DNA of 64,000 bases. Source: Novosphingobium sp. Leaf2. GTDB lineage: Bacteria > Pseudomonadota > Alphaproteobacteria > Sphingomonadales > Sphingomonadaceae. A model generated the notes under the pieces. That model was given only the letters and a program-made list of their open reading frames with translations. It was not told the origin of the DNA and made no database searches. A program made the translations under genes and the position numbers. The DNA lies in assembly GCF_001421325.1 (NCBI RefSeq), contig NZ_LMJY01000022.1:62001-126000 (forward strand). Reading direction: 5' to 3'. This document shows, piece by piece, positions 56,969 to 64,000 of the stretch. Every line of letters starts with the position of its first letter. Positions within the stretch are counted from its first letter, which is position 1.

Positions 56969-57631
56969 TCAGATCCGGCCGCCCTTCCAGACCACCCGGC
57001 CAATGACTTCAACATCGGCCGCAGCGATCTCGACCGGCGGATAAGCCGGGTTGTCGCTGATGAGCATGAGCGTGCCGGGCCGCGATGTGTCCAGCCGCTT
57101 GACGAGCAAACTGTCGCCCAGCCGCACCACGTGGATGCCGTCACGCCATGTTCGGGGCACCCGGTCCACCAGGATTTCATCGCCGTGGCGCAACGTGGGC
57201 TCCATCGAATCGCCGGCTACCACGATCGTGGACAACCTGTCGGGCTGGAGCCCCATCGCGCGCAGCCAGCGCCAGGAAAAACGGATGGAATCGAACACTA
57301 GTTCACCGTCAGGCTCCGCCCCCGGTCCGGCAGAGGCGCCAACTGCCAGTCGCGGAATATCAATCCATGGCGCGGACCCAGATTGCTTCGATTTGGTGTA
57401 GGAATTATCCTGCACCTTCCCCAGCTCGTACTCGTCCACGCCAAAGAACCGCGCCAGCATGCCACGGTCCCCTTCCTCAAGCTTGCGAGGGCTCCCCTTG
57501 CGTACGAACTGCTGGAGATAACTGGGGTTTTTCCCCAACATTTGGGATAGCCTGGACAAGCTGACCTGATGGGCGTCGGCCAGTTCGAGCAGCCTGCTGC
57601 GGTGCGCGTCAATTTCCATATTGTAATCCAT
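56969..57631 (-). CDS. S24/LexA-fold transcriptional repressor
   Basis: A 220-residue protein. The N-terminal helix-turn-helix is within residues about 23-48 (VSLSRLSQMLGKNPSYLQQF). The C-terminal S24 peptidase domain has nucleophile S142 in AGDSMEPTLRHGDE and lysine K178 in LLVKRLD. A possible Ala-Gly self-cleavage site is A101-G102 (AVGASAGPG). Such proteins repress genes until RecA-stimulated autocleavage. No phage genes surround it, so it looks like a chromosomal regulator. A perfect 14-bp palindrome lies directly upstream of its start. Confidence 0.88.
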   Translation of the reverse strand: MDYNMEIDAHRSRLLELADAHQVSLSRLSQMLGKNPSYLQQFVRKGSPRKLEEGDRGMLARFFGVDEYELGKVQDNSYTKSKQSGSAPWIDIPRLAVGASAGPGAEPDGELVFDSIRFSWRWLRAMGLQPDRLSTIVVAGDSMEPTLRHGDEILVDRVPRTWRDGIHVVRLGDSLLVKRLDTSRPGTLMLISDNPAYPPVEIAAADVEVIGRVVWKGGRI

Positions 57632-57636
57632 AGGCG

Positions 57637-57650
57637 TAGGAAATTTCCTA
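57637..57650. promoter_or_regulatory. probable operator of the S24 repressor
   Basis: TAGGAAATTTCCTA, a perfect 14-bp palindrome six bases upstream of the repressor ATG. A partial copy, TAGGATTTC, lies at 57657-57665, and TAGG recurs at 57631. The placement in the divergent promoter region suggests autoregulation and control of the small genes opposite. Confidence 0.55.
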
Positions 57651-57727
57651 GACAAGTAGGATTTCGACGGGAACACATGCTGAACGTGCGGTCAACGTCG
57701 CCACTTTCCAAGAAAGGACCTCCCTGG

Positions 57728-57931
57728 ATGCTTTTACGTCGCATTGAACGCTTTTTGCGCGATACGGAAATGCCATGGACCAAGTTCGGCAGGCTCGCTG
57801 CACAGGACCCGCGATTCGTCGCAGACCTGCGCAACGGGCGCATGCCACGCGAGGAGACGACCGCCAGGGTCGATCATTTCATGTCCGCATATCGCGACGG
57901 TCAAAGTGCAGGAACCTGCCATGCCCGCTAA
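57728..57931 (+). CDS. small HTH-like protein, unknown
   Basis: A 67-residue basic protein (FLRDTEMPWTKFGRLAAQDP, then FVADLRNGRMPREETTARVDHFM). The order of helices and the Phe-Gly/Asp-Pro pattern suggest a compact DNA-binding fold, and similar short proteins occur next to S24 regulators in sphingomonads; this is pattern-based. It starts 97 bp from the divergent repressor and overlaps the next gene by 11 bases. Confidence 0.65.
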   Translation: MLLRRIERFLRDTEMPWTKFGRLAAQDPRFVADLRNGRMPREETTARVDHFMSAYRDGQSAGTCHAR

Positions 57932-58310
57932 AGCCCTGCTGCAAACGACGCCTTCCCTCGCATCGCCCCTTCCCGTCATGTTGCGTCGGCACCCCCGAAG
58001 CACGCCTTGGCTGAGAGTGCTGCGCGAGGTTCTGCAACTGGCCGGACCACAAGCCCAGTTTCAGCGTCACGGTGAACGACCCTGGCTGAGCGCCACGTTT
58101 TCCGGCGCCCGGCACGCCATGGTGCTGGCCTTTGACGGTCTCGAAGCGATCACGGACGGCGAAACGTTCATCGCTGCATTGCCCGATCACGAATTCACAG
58201 TGCCGCGCCATCTGGTTGCCGACGCGGTCGTCACGGCGATGGAGCACATCGTGCTGCCCGCCCCGCGCCTCACGGTCGAGATCGAATTGCTGGTTCTGGA
58301 AGAGGCCTGA
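57921..58310 (+). CDS. hypothetical protein, divergent from S24 repressor
   Basis: A 129-residue soluble protein. The middle reads AQFQRHGERPWLSATFSGARH and the end LTVEIELLVLEEA; it has no membrane segment or known catalytic motif. It overlaps the 67-residue gene by 11 bases, so they are co-translated. It is likely under control of the adjacent palindrome. I do not recognise a family. Confidence 0.7.
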   Translation: MPAKALLQTTPSLASPLPVMLRRHPRSTPWLRVLREVLQLAGPQAQFQRHGERPWLSATFSGARHAMVLAFDGLEAITDGETFIAALPDHEFTVPRHLVADAVVTAMEHIVLPAPRLTVEIELLVLEEA

Positions 58311-58320
58311 CCCTCGCGCG

Positions 58321-58350
58321 CGGCGTCCGGGACGCTAATCCCTGACGCCG
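58321..58350. terminator. hairpin between convergent genes
   Basis: CGGCGTC / GACGCCG stem continued by GGGA / TCCC with one mismatch, between the hypothetical gene and the convergent ALS-like gene. No T-run, so only a possible terminator. Confidence 0.45.
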
Positions 58351-58361
58351 CCTGCCGGCAA

Positions 58362-60035
58362 TCACAAGGCCCGGGACAGTTCCTTGATCTCGGTGTTCAG
58401 AATGTGGTCGTTTTCGGAGTAGTCTACCGGGCAGTCGATCAGATGAACGCCGGGCGTATCCCGGCAATGGGCGAGCAGTTCCGCCAGGTGCGACGCGCTT
58501 TCCACCCGATAGCCATTGGCGCCATAAGCCTTCGCATACTGCACGAAATCGGGATTGCCATACGTCAACCCGAAGTCGGCAAAGCCCATGTTGGCCTGCT
58601 TCCACCGGATCATGCCGTAGGCATTGTCGTTCAGGATCAGCACCGTCAGGTTCAGGCCCAAGCGCACCGCCGTTTCCATTTCCTGGCTGTTCATCATGAA
58701 CCCGCCGTCGCCGCACACCGCCAGCACCTTGCGATCCGGGTACACCATCGCGCTCGCCATGGCCGACGGCAGCCCCGCGCCCATGGTCGCCAGCGCATTG
58801 TCGAGCAGGACGGTGTTCGGTTTGCGTGCACAGTACCCGCGCGCGAACCACAGTTTGTACACGCCGTTGTCCAGGCACACGATACCGTCATCGGGCATGC
58901 AATCGCGCACCTGCTGGACGGCGTGGGGCGGGAATATCGGGAACCGCTGATCGGCTGCAAGGCGCGCGGTGTGTTCCACCTCCGCCGCGCGATAGCCCAG
59001 CATCGCATCGAAGTTCCAGAAGGGCGACGCAGTCACCGCCTCCTTCATCTGCCACACCGCGTTGGCGATATCGCCGATGACCTCGATATGCGGAAAGTAG
59101 ACCGGATCGACTTCCGCCGTCTTGGTAGAGACGTGGATGACCACGCGATCGGGCCGCTCGCCATCGTTGTGCATAAAGAAAGGCGGCTTTTCGATCACAT
59201 CGTGGCCGATATTGATGATGCAATCCGCATGCTCGATCGCACGGTGCACGAAATCGCCAGAGGACAGCGCCGCGCAGCCCAGGAACCGGGGATGGTCTTC
59301 GTCGATCACGCCCTTGCCAAGCTGGGTGGTGAGGAACGGAATGCCGGTCTTCTCGACGAACTCGCCCAGCATCTTGCTGGTCATCTTGCGGTTGGCACCG
59401 GCACCGATCACCAGCAACGGCCGCTTGGCGGCATGTAGGGCATCCACCGCCTGCACGATGGATTTGGCGTCGGCAGCGGGGCGGCGAACCAAAGAGCGGG
59501 CAATAGGCTGCGAATCGGTGCGCTCTTCGGCGATGTCCTCGGGCAGTTCGATATGCGTGGCGCCCGGCTTTTCCTCCTCGGCCAGACGGAACGCTTCGCG
59601 CACGCGGCTGGGTATGTTGTCCGAGGAGGCCATCTGATGCGCGTACTTGGTGATGGGGTGCATCATCGAGACCACGTCGAGAATCTGGAAACGGCCCTGC
59701 TTCGATTTTTTGATCGGCTTTTGCCCGGTGATCATCAGCATCGGCATGCCACCCAGCGTGGCATACGCTGCCGCCGTGACCAGGTTGGTCGCCCCTGGCC
59801 CCAGAGTGGACAGGCACACGCCGGCCTTCCCCGTATGCCGACCGTATGTGGCGGCCATAAAACCCGCCCCCTGCTCGTGCCGCGTCAGGATGAGTTTGAT
59901 CTGGCTGGATCGTGACAGCGAATCGAGGAAGTCCAGGTTCTCCTCACCCGGAACGCCGAACACATATTCGACGCCTTCCTGCTCCAGGCACGCGATGAAT
60001 ACGTCGGAAGCCTTGCGCTTATTGCCGTCAGCCAT
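58362..60035 (-). CDS. TPP-dependent acetolactate-synthase-like enzyme
   Basis: A 557-residue protein with three TPP-enzyme domains. The activator glutamate is near RHEQGAGFMA. The TPP motif GDGGFMMNSQEMETAVRLGLN closes with LNDNAYG. The FAD-type middle domain lacks an obvious FAD motif, and no small regulatory subunit gene (ilvH) is adjacent. This fits the catabolic (AlsS-like) or uncharacterised acetolactate synthase group rather than the biosynthetic IlvBH. The D-2-hydroxyacid dehydrogenase gene lies 116 bp upstream on the same strand; a joint pathway is possible but unproven. Confidence 0.88.
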   Translation of the reverse strand: MADGNKRKASDVFIACLEQEGVEYVFGVPGEENLDFLDSLSRSSQIKLILTRHEQGAGFMAATYGRHTGKAGVCLSTLGPGATNLVTAAAYATLGGMPMLMITGQKPIKKSKQGRFQILDVVSMMHPITKYAHQMASSDNIPSRVREAFRLAEEEKPGATHIELPEDIAEERTDSQPIARSLVRRPAADAKSIVQAVDALHAAKRPLLVIGAGANRKMTSKMLGEFVEKTGIPFLTTQLGKGVIDEDHPRFLGCAALSSGDFVHRAIEHADCIINIGHDVIEKPPFFMHNDGERPDRVVIHVSTKTAEVDPVYFPHIEVIGDIANAVWQMKEAVTASPFWNFDAMLGYRAAEVEHTARLAADQRFPIFPPHAVQQVRDCMPDDGIVCLDNGVYKLWFARGYCARKPNTVLLDNALATMGAGLPSAMASAMVYPDRKVLAVCGDGGFMMNSQEMETAVRLGLNLTVLILNDNAYGMIRWKQANMGFADFGLTYGNPDFVQYAKAYGANGYRVESASHLAELLAHCRDTPGVHLIDCPVDYSENDHILNTEIKELSRAL

Positions 60036-60151
60036 GATCCCGTCCCCTTATGCCACGCGCCATCCTTCGAGGCTTAGGCGTTTTCACAGCCGCAATGCCC
60101 TGATGAATACGATAGCCCGTTGCCAAGCGTGTCGGCAACGGCGACGATCGC

Positions 60152-61090
60152 TTAATAACCGGCGGAAAGATCCACGGTGTGCTCCAACGGCGCGCCAGAC
60201 ATAAACCGCTCCAGATTGCCCAGGAATCGCGCCGCGCCACGCGCAAACAAAGCATCCTGCGCACGGCCGGAAAGGTGCATCGAGATATGCACGTTGTCGC
60301 GCGACCAAAGCGGATGCTCGGGCGGCAGCGGTTCGGGCGTGGTCACGTCCAGGAAAGCGCCGCCAAGATGGCCACTGTCGATCGCATCCAGCAGCGCGTC
60401 CTGATCGATTACGGTGCCCCGCGCGAAATTGAGGAGCACGCTCCCGCGCTTCATGGCGGCGAATTGCGCGGCGCCGAACATGCCGGCAGTTTGCGGCGTG
60501 GAGGGCACGATCAGGATCACCCAGTCGAACCGGGCCAGCGCGCCCTGCCATTCGTTCTGCCCCAGTTCTCCGGGCTGAGAGTGTTTGCGGGCTAAGGTGA
60601 CCACCGCACCGAACACGCGCAGCAGTTCGGCGATGCGGCTGCCGATCTCCCCCGCCCCGATCACCAGCACCTGCGCGCCCAGCAGTTCACGCGTACCCGG
60701 CGGCTGGCTCAGCCATTCGTACCGGTCCTGCGCGCGAACGACGGTGCGCCAGCCCTTGGCCATCGTCAGCATGCCCATCACCGCGAACTCGGCAACGCTC
60801 TGCGCATGAATGCCCGAGCCGTTGGTGAGCGTTACCCCGCGCGCGCGAAACAGATCCAGCGGCAGACTGTCCACGCCCGATGACATGGCGCAATACCAGG
60901 CAAGGTTGGGCATCGCACTTACCGCTTCGCGCGCGTTCGCAGCGCCGATCATGTCTAGCCATGCGATGTCGGCCCGCGGGGCAATACGCATCAGGTCTTG
61001 CTGGTCGGCGAACCACAGCGGCTCCAGCCCGGCAGGCAGCTTGCCTTCAAGCCACGGGCGAGCATCGGCATTCAGAACGGCAACGGTCAT
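60152..61090 (-). CDS. D-2-hydroxyacid dehydrogenase
   Basis: A 312-residue NAD(P)-binding dehydrogenase. The Rossmann motif is VLVIGAGEIGSRIAELL. Catalytic residues are suggested by R in FARGTVIDQDALL, E in TTPEPLPPEHPLW and H in VHISMHLSG. The family reduces 2-oxoacids to D-2-hydroxyacids, for example glyoxylate or hydroxypyruvate. The substrate cannot be read from sequence. It follows cysS by 30 bp on the same strand. Confidence 0.9.
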   Translation of the reverse strand: MTVAVLNADARPWLEGKLPAGLEPLWFADQQDLMRIAPRADIAWLDMIGAANAREAVSAMPNLAWYCAMSSGVDSLPLDLFRARGVTLTNGSGIHAQSVAEFAVMGMLTMAKGWRTVVRAQDRYEWLSQPPGTRELLGAQVLVIGAGEIGSRIAELLRVFGAVVTLARKHSQPGELGQNEWQGALARFDWVILIVPSTPQTAGMFGAAQFAAMKRGSVLLNFARGTVIDQDALLDAIDSGHLGGAFLDVTTPEPLPPEHPLWSRDNVHISMHLSGRAQDALFARGAARFLGNLERFMSGAPLEHTVDLSAGY

Positions 61091-61120
61091 CGCAAACTCC
61101 GGCGGTGAAACTTGCGGCGA

Positions 61121-62572
61121 TCAGCCCGGCTTCCATTCCCAGCCGAGCGGATCGCCATCCATCACTTCAACGCCTTGGGCGGCAAGCTGTTCGCGCAAAG
61201 CATCCGACGTGGCAAAATCCTTGTCGGCGCGCGCCTGCTTGCGGCGCTGGAGAATGTCTTCGATCTCCGCTTCCTCAAGCAGCACGGACTTGGGCCGCAT
61301 GCGCAAGTCGACGCGCCGGGTGCCGAACAGGTCAAGCCCCAGTACGGCGTCCATGCGCCCGATAACGGCGCGCTTGGCGCCCGCATCCACCTTCTTCGCC
61401 GCCAACACATCTTCCAGCGCAGTAAGCGCGACAGCCGTGTTGAGATCCTCGGCAATCGCCGTCTCGAACGTTTCGAGCATCGGGGCGAGCTTGGGGTGCA
61501 CGCCCTCTCCAGGCGGCGTATCGGCAAGGCGTTCGGTCACGATGATCATGCGCTTGAGGCGAACCAGCGCGGCTGCCAGGCCTTCCCAGCTGAACTCCAA
61601 CTCGCTGCGATAATGCGCCTGCAGGCACATCATGCGGTAGGCGAGCGGGTGAAAGCCCTTGTCGATCAATAGCTGCAAGCGCAGGAACTCGCCCGAAGAC
61701 TTGCTCATTTTGCCGGAGCGTTCGACCAGAAAATTATTGTGCATCCACACCTTGGCGCCGGAATTTGCAGGCGTGTCGAGACCATTGGTGCAGCAGAAAG
61801 CCTGGTTCTGCGCGATCTCGTTGGGATGATGGATTTCCCGGTGATCAATGCCGCCAGTGTGGATATCGAACGGAAAGCCCAGCAGGTCGCCGCTCATCAC
61901 CGAGCATTCCAGATGCCATCCCGGCGCCCCGCGCCCCCACGGCGAATCCCATTCCATCTGGCGGGTCTCGCCCGGCGGGGTCTTGCGCCAGATCGCGAAG
62001 TCAGCGGCGTTGCGCTTGCCCGCAACCGCCTCAATGCGCCCTTCCCCCTCGTCCGTCACGGCGCGCGCGAGGCGGCCGTAATCGGACACGGTGGACACAT
62101 CGAAATACAGGCCGCTATCCAGTTCGTAGCAGTGCCGGTCTGCAATCTTTTGAGCAAATTCAATCATCTGTGGCACATACTTCGTAGCGACAGACCATTG
62201 CGCCGGCTGCCGGATGTTCAGCGCCGATATATCGGCCCAGTACGCTTGCGTGTAATGATCGGCGATCTCCCAGATGGATTGCGCCTGCGCGCGTGCTATC
62301 CTTTCCATCTTGTCCTCGCCCGTGTCGGCATCGTCCGTCAGATGGCCGACATCGGTGATGTTGATCACATGCGTGAGCGCATAGCCCTGGTGCGTCAGCA
62401 CGCGGCCCAGCACGTCTGCGAATATGTAGGCACGCATGTTGCCGATGTGGGGGTAATTGTAGACCGTCGGCCCGCAGGTATAGACGCGCGCTTCGCCGGT
62501 ATGGACGGGCTCGAACGGTTCGAGCTGGCGGGTCAGGCTGTTGAACAGCACAAGGCGTGGCGCGTCAGTCAT
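61121..62572 (-). CDS. cysS: cysteinyl-tRNA synthetase
   Basis: A 483-residue class I synthetase. The HIGH-equivalent is YNYPHIGNMRAY and the KMSKS motif KMSKSSGEF. Zinc ligands are suggested by VYTCGPTVYN, HLECSVMSG and GIDHREIHHPNE. It charges tRNA-Cys. A 67-bp gap with a triple CAGCCGCG repeat separates it from the CobT gene upstream on the same strand. Confidence 0.96.
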   Translation of the reverse strand: MTDAPRLVLFNSLTRQLEPFEPVHTGEARVYTCGPTVYNYPHIGNMRAYIFADVLGRVLTHQGYALTHVINITDVGHLTDDADTGEDKMERIARAQAQSIWEIADHYTQAYWADISALNIRQPAQWSVATKYVPQMIEFAQKIADRHCYELDSGLYFDVSTVSDYGRLARAVTDEGEGRIEAVAGKRNAADFAIWRKTPPGETRQMEWDSPWGRGAPGWHLECSVMSGDLLGFPFDIHTGGIDHREIHHPNEIAQNQAFCCTNGLDTPANSGAKVWMHNNFLVERSGKMSKSSGEFLRLQLLIDKGFHPLAYRMMCLQAHYRSELEFSWEGLAAALVRLKRMIIVTERLADTPPGEGVHPKLAPMLETFETAIAEDLNTAVALTALEDVLAAKKVDAGAKRAVIGRMDAVLGLDLFGTRRVDLRMRPKSVLLEEAEIEDILQRRKQARADKDFATSDALREQLAAQGVEVMDGDPLGWEWKPG

Positions 62573-62620
62573 GCGGGCGGCATAAGCAGGGGAGCGATGC
62601 AGTCAAGCGCCGTGCGCGCA

Positions 62621-62650
62621 CAGCCGCGGGCAGCCGCGCTCAGCCGCGTC
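62621..62650. repeat. three direct copies of CAGCCGCG at 10-bp period
   Basis: CAGCCGCG at 62621, 62631 and 62641, each followed by two different bases. The third copy is within the last codons of cobT; the first two are in the intergenic region. This is probably replication slippage. Confidence 0.6.
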
Positions 62651-64000
62651 CCTCTTCTTCGAACAATCCGGCCAGCTGCTCGATCATCGTTCCGCCAAGC
62701 TGTTCGGCGTCCATGATCGTCACCGCGCGGCGATAGTACCGCGTCACATCGTGGCCAATGCCGATGGCGACCAGTTGCACCGGAGACTTGCTCTCGATCC
62801 ACTCGATCACCCGGCGCAGATGCGCTTCGAGATACCCGGCGGAATTCACCGACAAAGTGGAATCGTCCACCGGCGCACCGTCGGAAATCACCATCAGGAT
62901 GCGGCGATCCTCCTGCCTGGCCAGCATCCGGTTATGCGCCCACAGCAGCGCCTCACCGTCGATATTTTCCTTGAGCAGACCTTCACGCATCATCAGGCCA
63001 AGGTTCTTGCGCGCACGCCGCCAGGGCTCGTCCGCCTTCTTGTAAATGATATGGCGCAAATCGTTGAGGCGACCGGGCTGCGCAGGCTTGCCGCCCGCCA
63101 GCCACGCCTCACGGCTCTGGCCGCCTTTCCACGCACGCGTGGTGAAGCCCAGGATTTCCACCTTGACGCCGCAACGCTCCAGCGTGCGGGCCAGCACGTC
63201 GGCGCTGATCGCGGCGATGGAAATGGGGCGCCCGCGCATCGAGCCCGAATTGTCGAGCAGCAGGGTGACGACGGTGTCCTTGAACTCCACATCGCGTTCG
63301 ATCTTGTAGGAGAGCGACTGGCCGGGCGATACCACCACGCGCGCCAGTCTGGCGGCATCCAGCAGCCCCTCCTCCTGGTCGAAATCCCAGGAGCGGTTCT
63401 GCTGGGCCATCAACCGGCGTTGCAGGCGGTTTGCCAGCCGGGTGACGATGCCCTGCAGACCTTTGAGCTGCGCGTCCAGATAGGCCCGCAGCCGGGTCAG
63501 CTCCTCCTCGTCGCACAAGTCGTTGGCGGCCACCACTTCGTCGAAGGCTTCGGTGAAAACCTTGTAATCGAAGCTGTCAGGGATGTCGGTCCACGGGCGG
63601 TTGGGACGCACTGGCAACATGCCATCGTCACCCTCCTGGCCTTCCTCGCCCTCCTGCATGTCGTCCGAGGTTTCGCCGTCAGCCTCGCTGTCGCCCTCGT
63701 CCTGACCCTGGGAAGGTTCAGCGGCCATTTCCGCAGGCTGCTGCTGGTCCTGCCCCTGCTCGCCGCCGTCTTCCTGCTCCTCGGTTTCCTCATCGCCGTC
63801 CATGTCGTCGGCGTCGTCAGGATCCTGCGGCAGTTCCTCGGTGCGGGTGAGTTCAAGGTGCTGGAGCATGTCGAGCGAGAGCGCCTGAAACGCCTGCTGG
63901 TCGTCCAGCGATTGCGCCAGCGCGTCGAAATCCGCGCCCGCCTTGCGCTCGATCCAGTTGCGCACCATCGCAACGCCCGCGCGGGCCGCCTCGGGAATTT
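62640..64000 (-). CDS. cobT: cobaltochelatase subunit CobT, 5'-truncated
   Basis: The frame is open to the window edge, so the N-terminus is missing; about 453 residues are present. The visible part has an acidic, Gln/Glu/Asp-rich linker (about residues 50-120 from the ATG at 63968) and a VWA domain with the MIDAS motif [11 protein letters not shown] second conserved block is [20 protein letters not shown]. CobT works with CobS, an AAA+ protein, and CobN to insert cobalt into hydrogenobyrinic acid diamide in the aerobic cobalamin route. CobS and CobN are not in the window. In some alphaproteobacteria CobS/CobT are kept without other genes of the pathway. Confidence 0.92.
   Translation of the reverse strand, partial: IPEAARAGVAMVRNWIERKAGADFDALAQSLDDQQAFQALSLDMLQHLELTRTEELPQDPDDADDMDGDEETEEQEDGGEQGQDQQQPAEMAAEPSQGQDEGDSEADGETSDDMQEGEEGQEGDDGMLPVRPNRPWTDIPDSFDYKVFTEAFDEVVAANDLCDEEELTRLRAYLDAQLKGLQGIVTRLANRLQRRLMAQQNRSWDFDQEEGLLDAARLARVVVSPGQSLSYKIERDVEFKDTVVTLLLDNSGSMRGRPISIAAISADVLARTLERCGVKVEILGFTTRAWKGGQSREAWLAGGKPAQPGRLNDLRHIIYKKADEPWRRARKNLGLMMREGLLKENIDGEALLWAHNRMLARQEDRRILMVISDGAPVDDSTLSVNSAGYLEAHLRRVIEWIESKSPVQLVAIGIGHDVTRYYRRAVTIMDAEQLGGTMIEQLAGLFEEEGRG

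Noticed and set aside
56969..58310. Prophage remnant around the S24 repressor
   Set aside because: No integrase, terminase, capsid, tail or lysis genes, no att-like repeats, and flanking genes are ordinary metabolic genes.
1..64000. CRISPR arrays, insertion sequences, retrons, toxin-antitoxin modules
   Set aside because: No regularly spaced repeats, transposase, reverse transcriptase or recognisable toxin was seen. The COQ10/RatA-like protein is not a toxin pair.

Overview
The window is a GC-rich (roughly 63-65 percent by eye), densely coding bacterial chromosome segment with 70 protein genes (two cut by the window edges), three tRNA genes and one 6S RNA gene. Gene content and order point to an alphaproteobacterium of the order Sphingomonadales (Novosphingobium / Sphingobium / Erythrobacteraceae type). 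The signs are: fused IspDF; pyruvate dehydrogenase E1-beta with an N-terminal lipoyl domain; the dusB-ntrB-ntrC-ntrY-ntrX-hfq-hflX block; rpmF-plsX-fabH-ihfA-merR; zapA-6S RNA-fau; CobT; and a double-length Hfq. I see no insertion sequence, CRISPR array, integrase or prophage block, so this is core chromosome with a few accessory insertions.

Layout. 1-3.5 kb: 3' part of a DbpA-like RNA helicase converging on a GreA/GreB protein and an ABC-F ATPase. 3.8-7.5 kb: ftsB, pdhA, pdhB and a squalene/phytoene-synthase-fold protein. 7.5-13.2 kb: EF-hand protein, trmFO, lysoplasmalogenase, DUF952 protein, gyrA. 13.5-19.3 kb: a large exported repeat-type protein, carbonic anhydrase, lipA, a COQ10-like protein, cinA, a small exported protein, ispDF. 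19.4-28.8 kb: dusB, the two nitrogen two-component systems NtrBC and NtrYX, tandem-domain hfq and hflX. 28.8-37.9 kb: a tightly overlapping minus-strand run (mltB-like, RlpA/SPOR-like, dacA-like, tmk, holB, metG, tatD, MBL hydrolase, small membrane protein, mazG).

38-43.5 kb is the most accessory-looking part. It holds tRNA-Ser(UGA), a DUF805 membrane protein of lower GC, a DHA2-type efflux pump divergent from a type III polyketide synthase with an overlapping ICMT-type methyltransferase, a Cys-rich periplasmic protein, thiE and a lipoprotein. 43.6-50.4 kb is a minus-strand sugar-phosphate operon, tkt-gap-MOSC-pgk-acyltransferase-fda. 50.6-53.3 kb has a coiled-coil protein, zapA, 6S RNA, fau, a DUF2842 protein, two identical tRNA-Asp genes, a merR-type gene and ihfA. 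53.4-55.7 kb is fabH, plsX and rpmF. 55.8-58.3 kb has MAPEG, a glyoxalase-II-like hydrolase and an S24/LexA-fold repressor divergent from two small unknown genes. 58.4-64 kb has a TPP-dependent acetolactate-synthase-like enzyme, a D-2-hydroxyacid dehydrogenase, cysS and the C-terminal part of cobT.

How the genes fit together: nitrogen status sensing (NtrBC/NtrYX) sits directly upstream of the RNA chaperone Hfq. Central carbon flux is represented by the pyruvate dehydrogenase E1 genes, lipoyl synthase and the tkt-gap-pgk-fda operon. Envelope growth and division genes (ftsB, zapA, dacA-like, mltB-like, SPOR protein, plsX-fabH) are spread among translation and replication genes. The observations I consider most worth follow-up are the tandem Hfq and the stem-loop in its leader, the type III PKS mini-cluster, the S24-repressor locus with a perfect 14-bp palindrome, and an RlpA-like protein whose catalytic aspartate position is changed.
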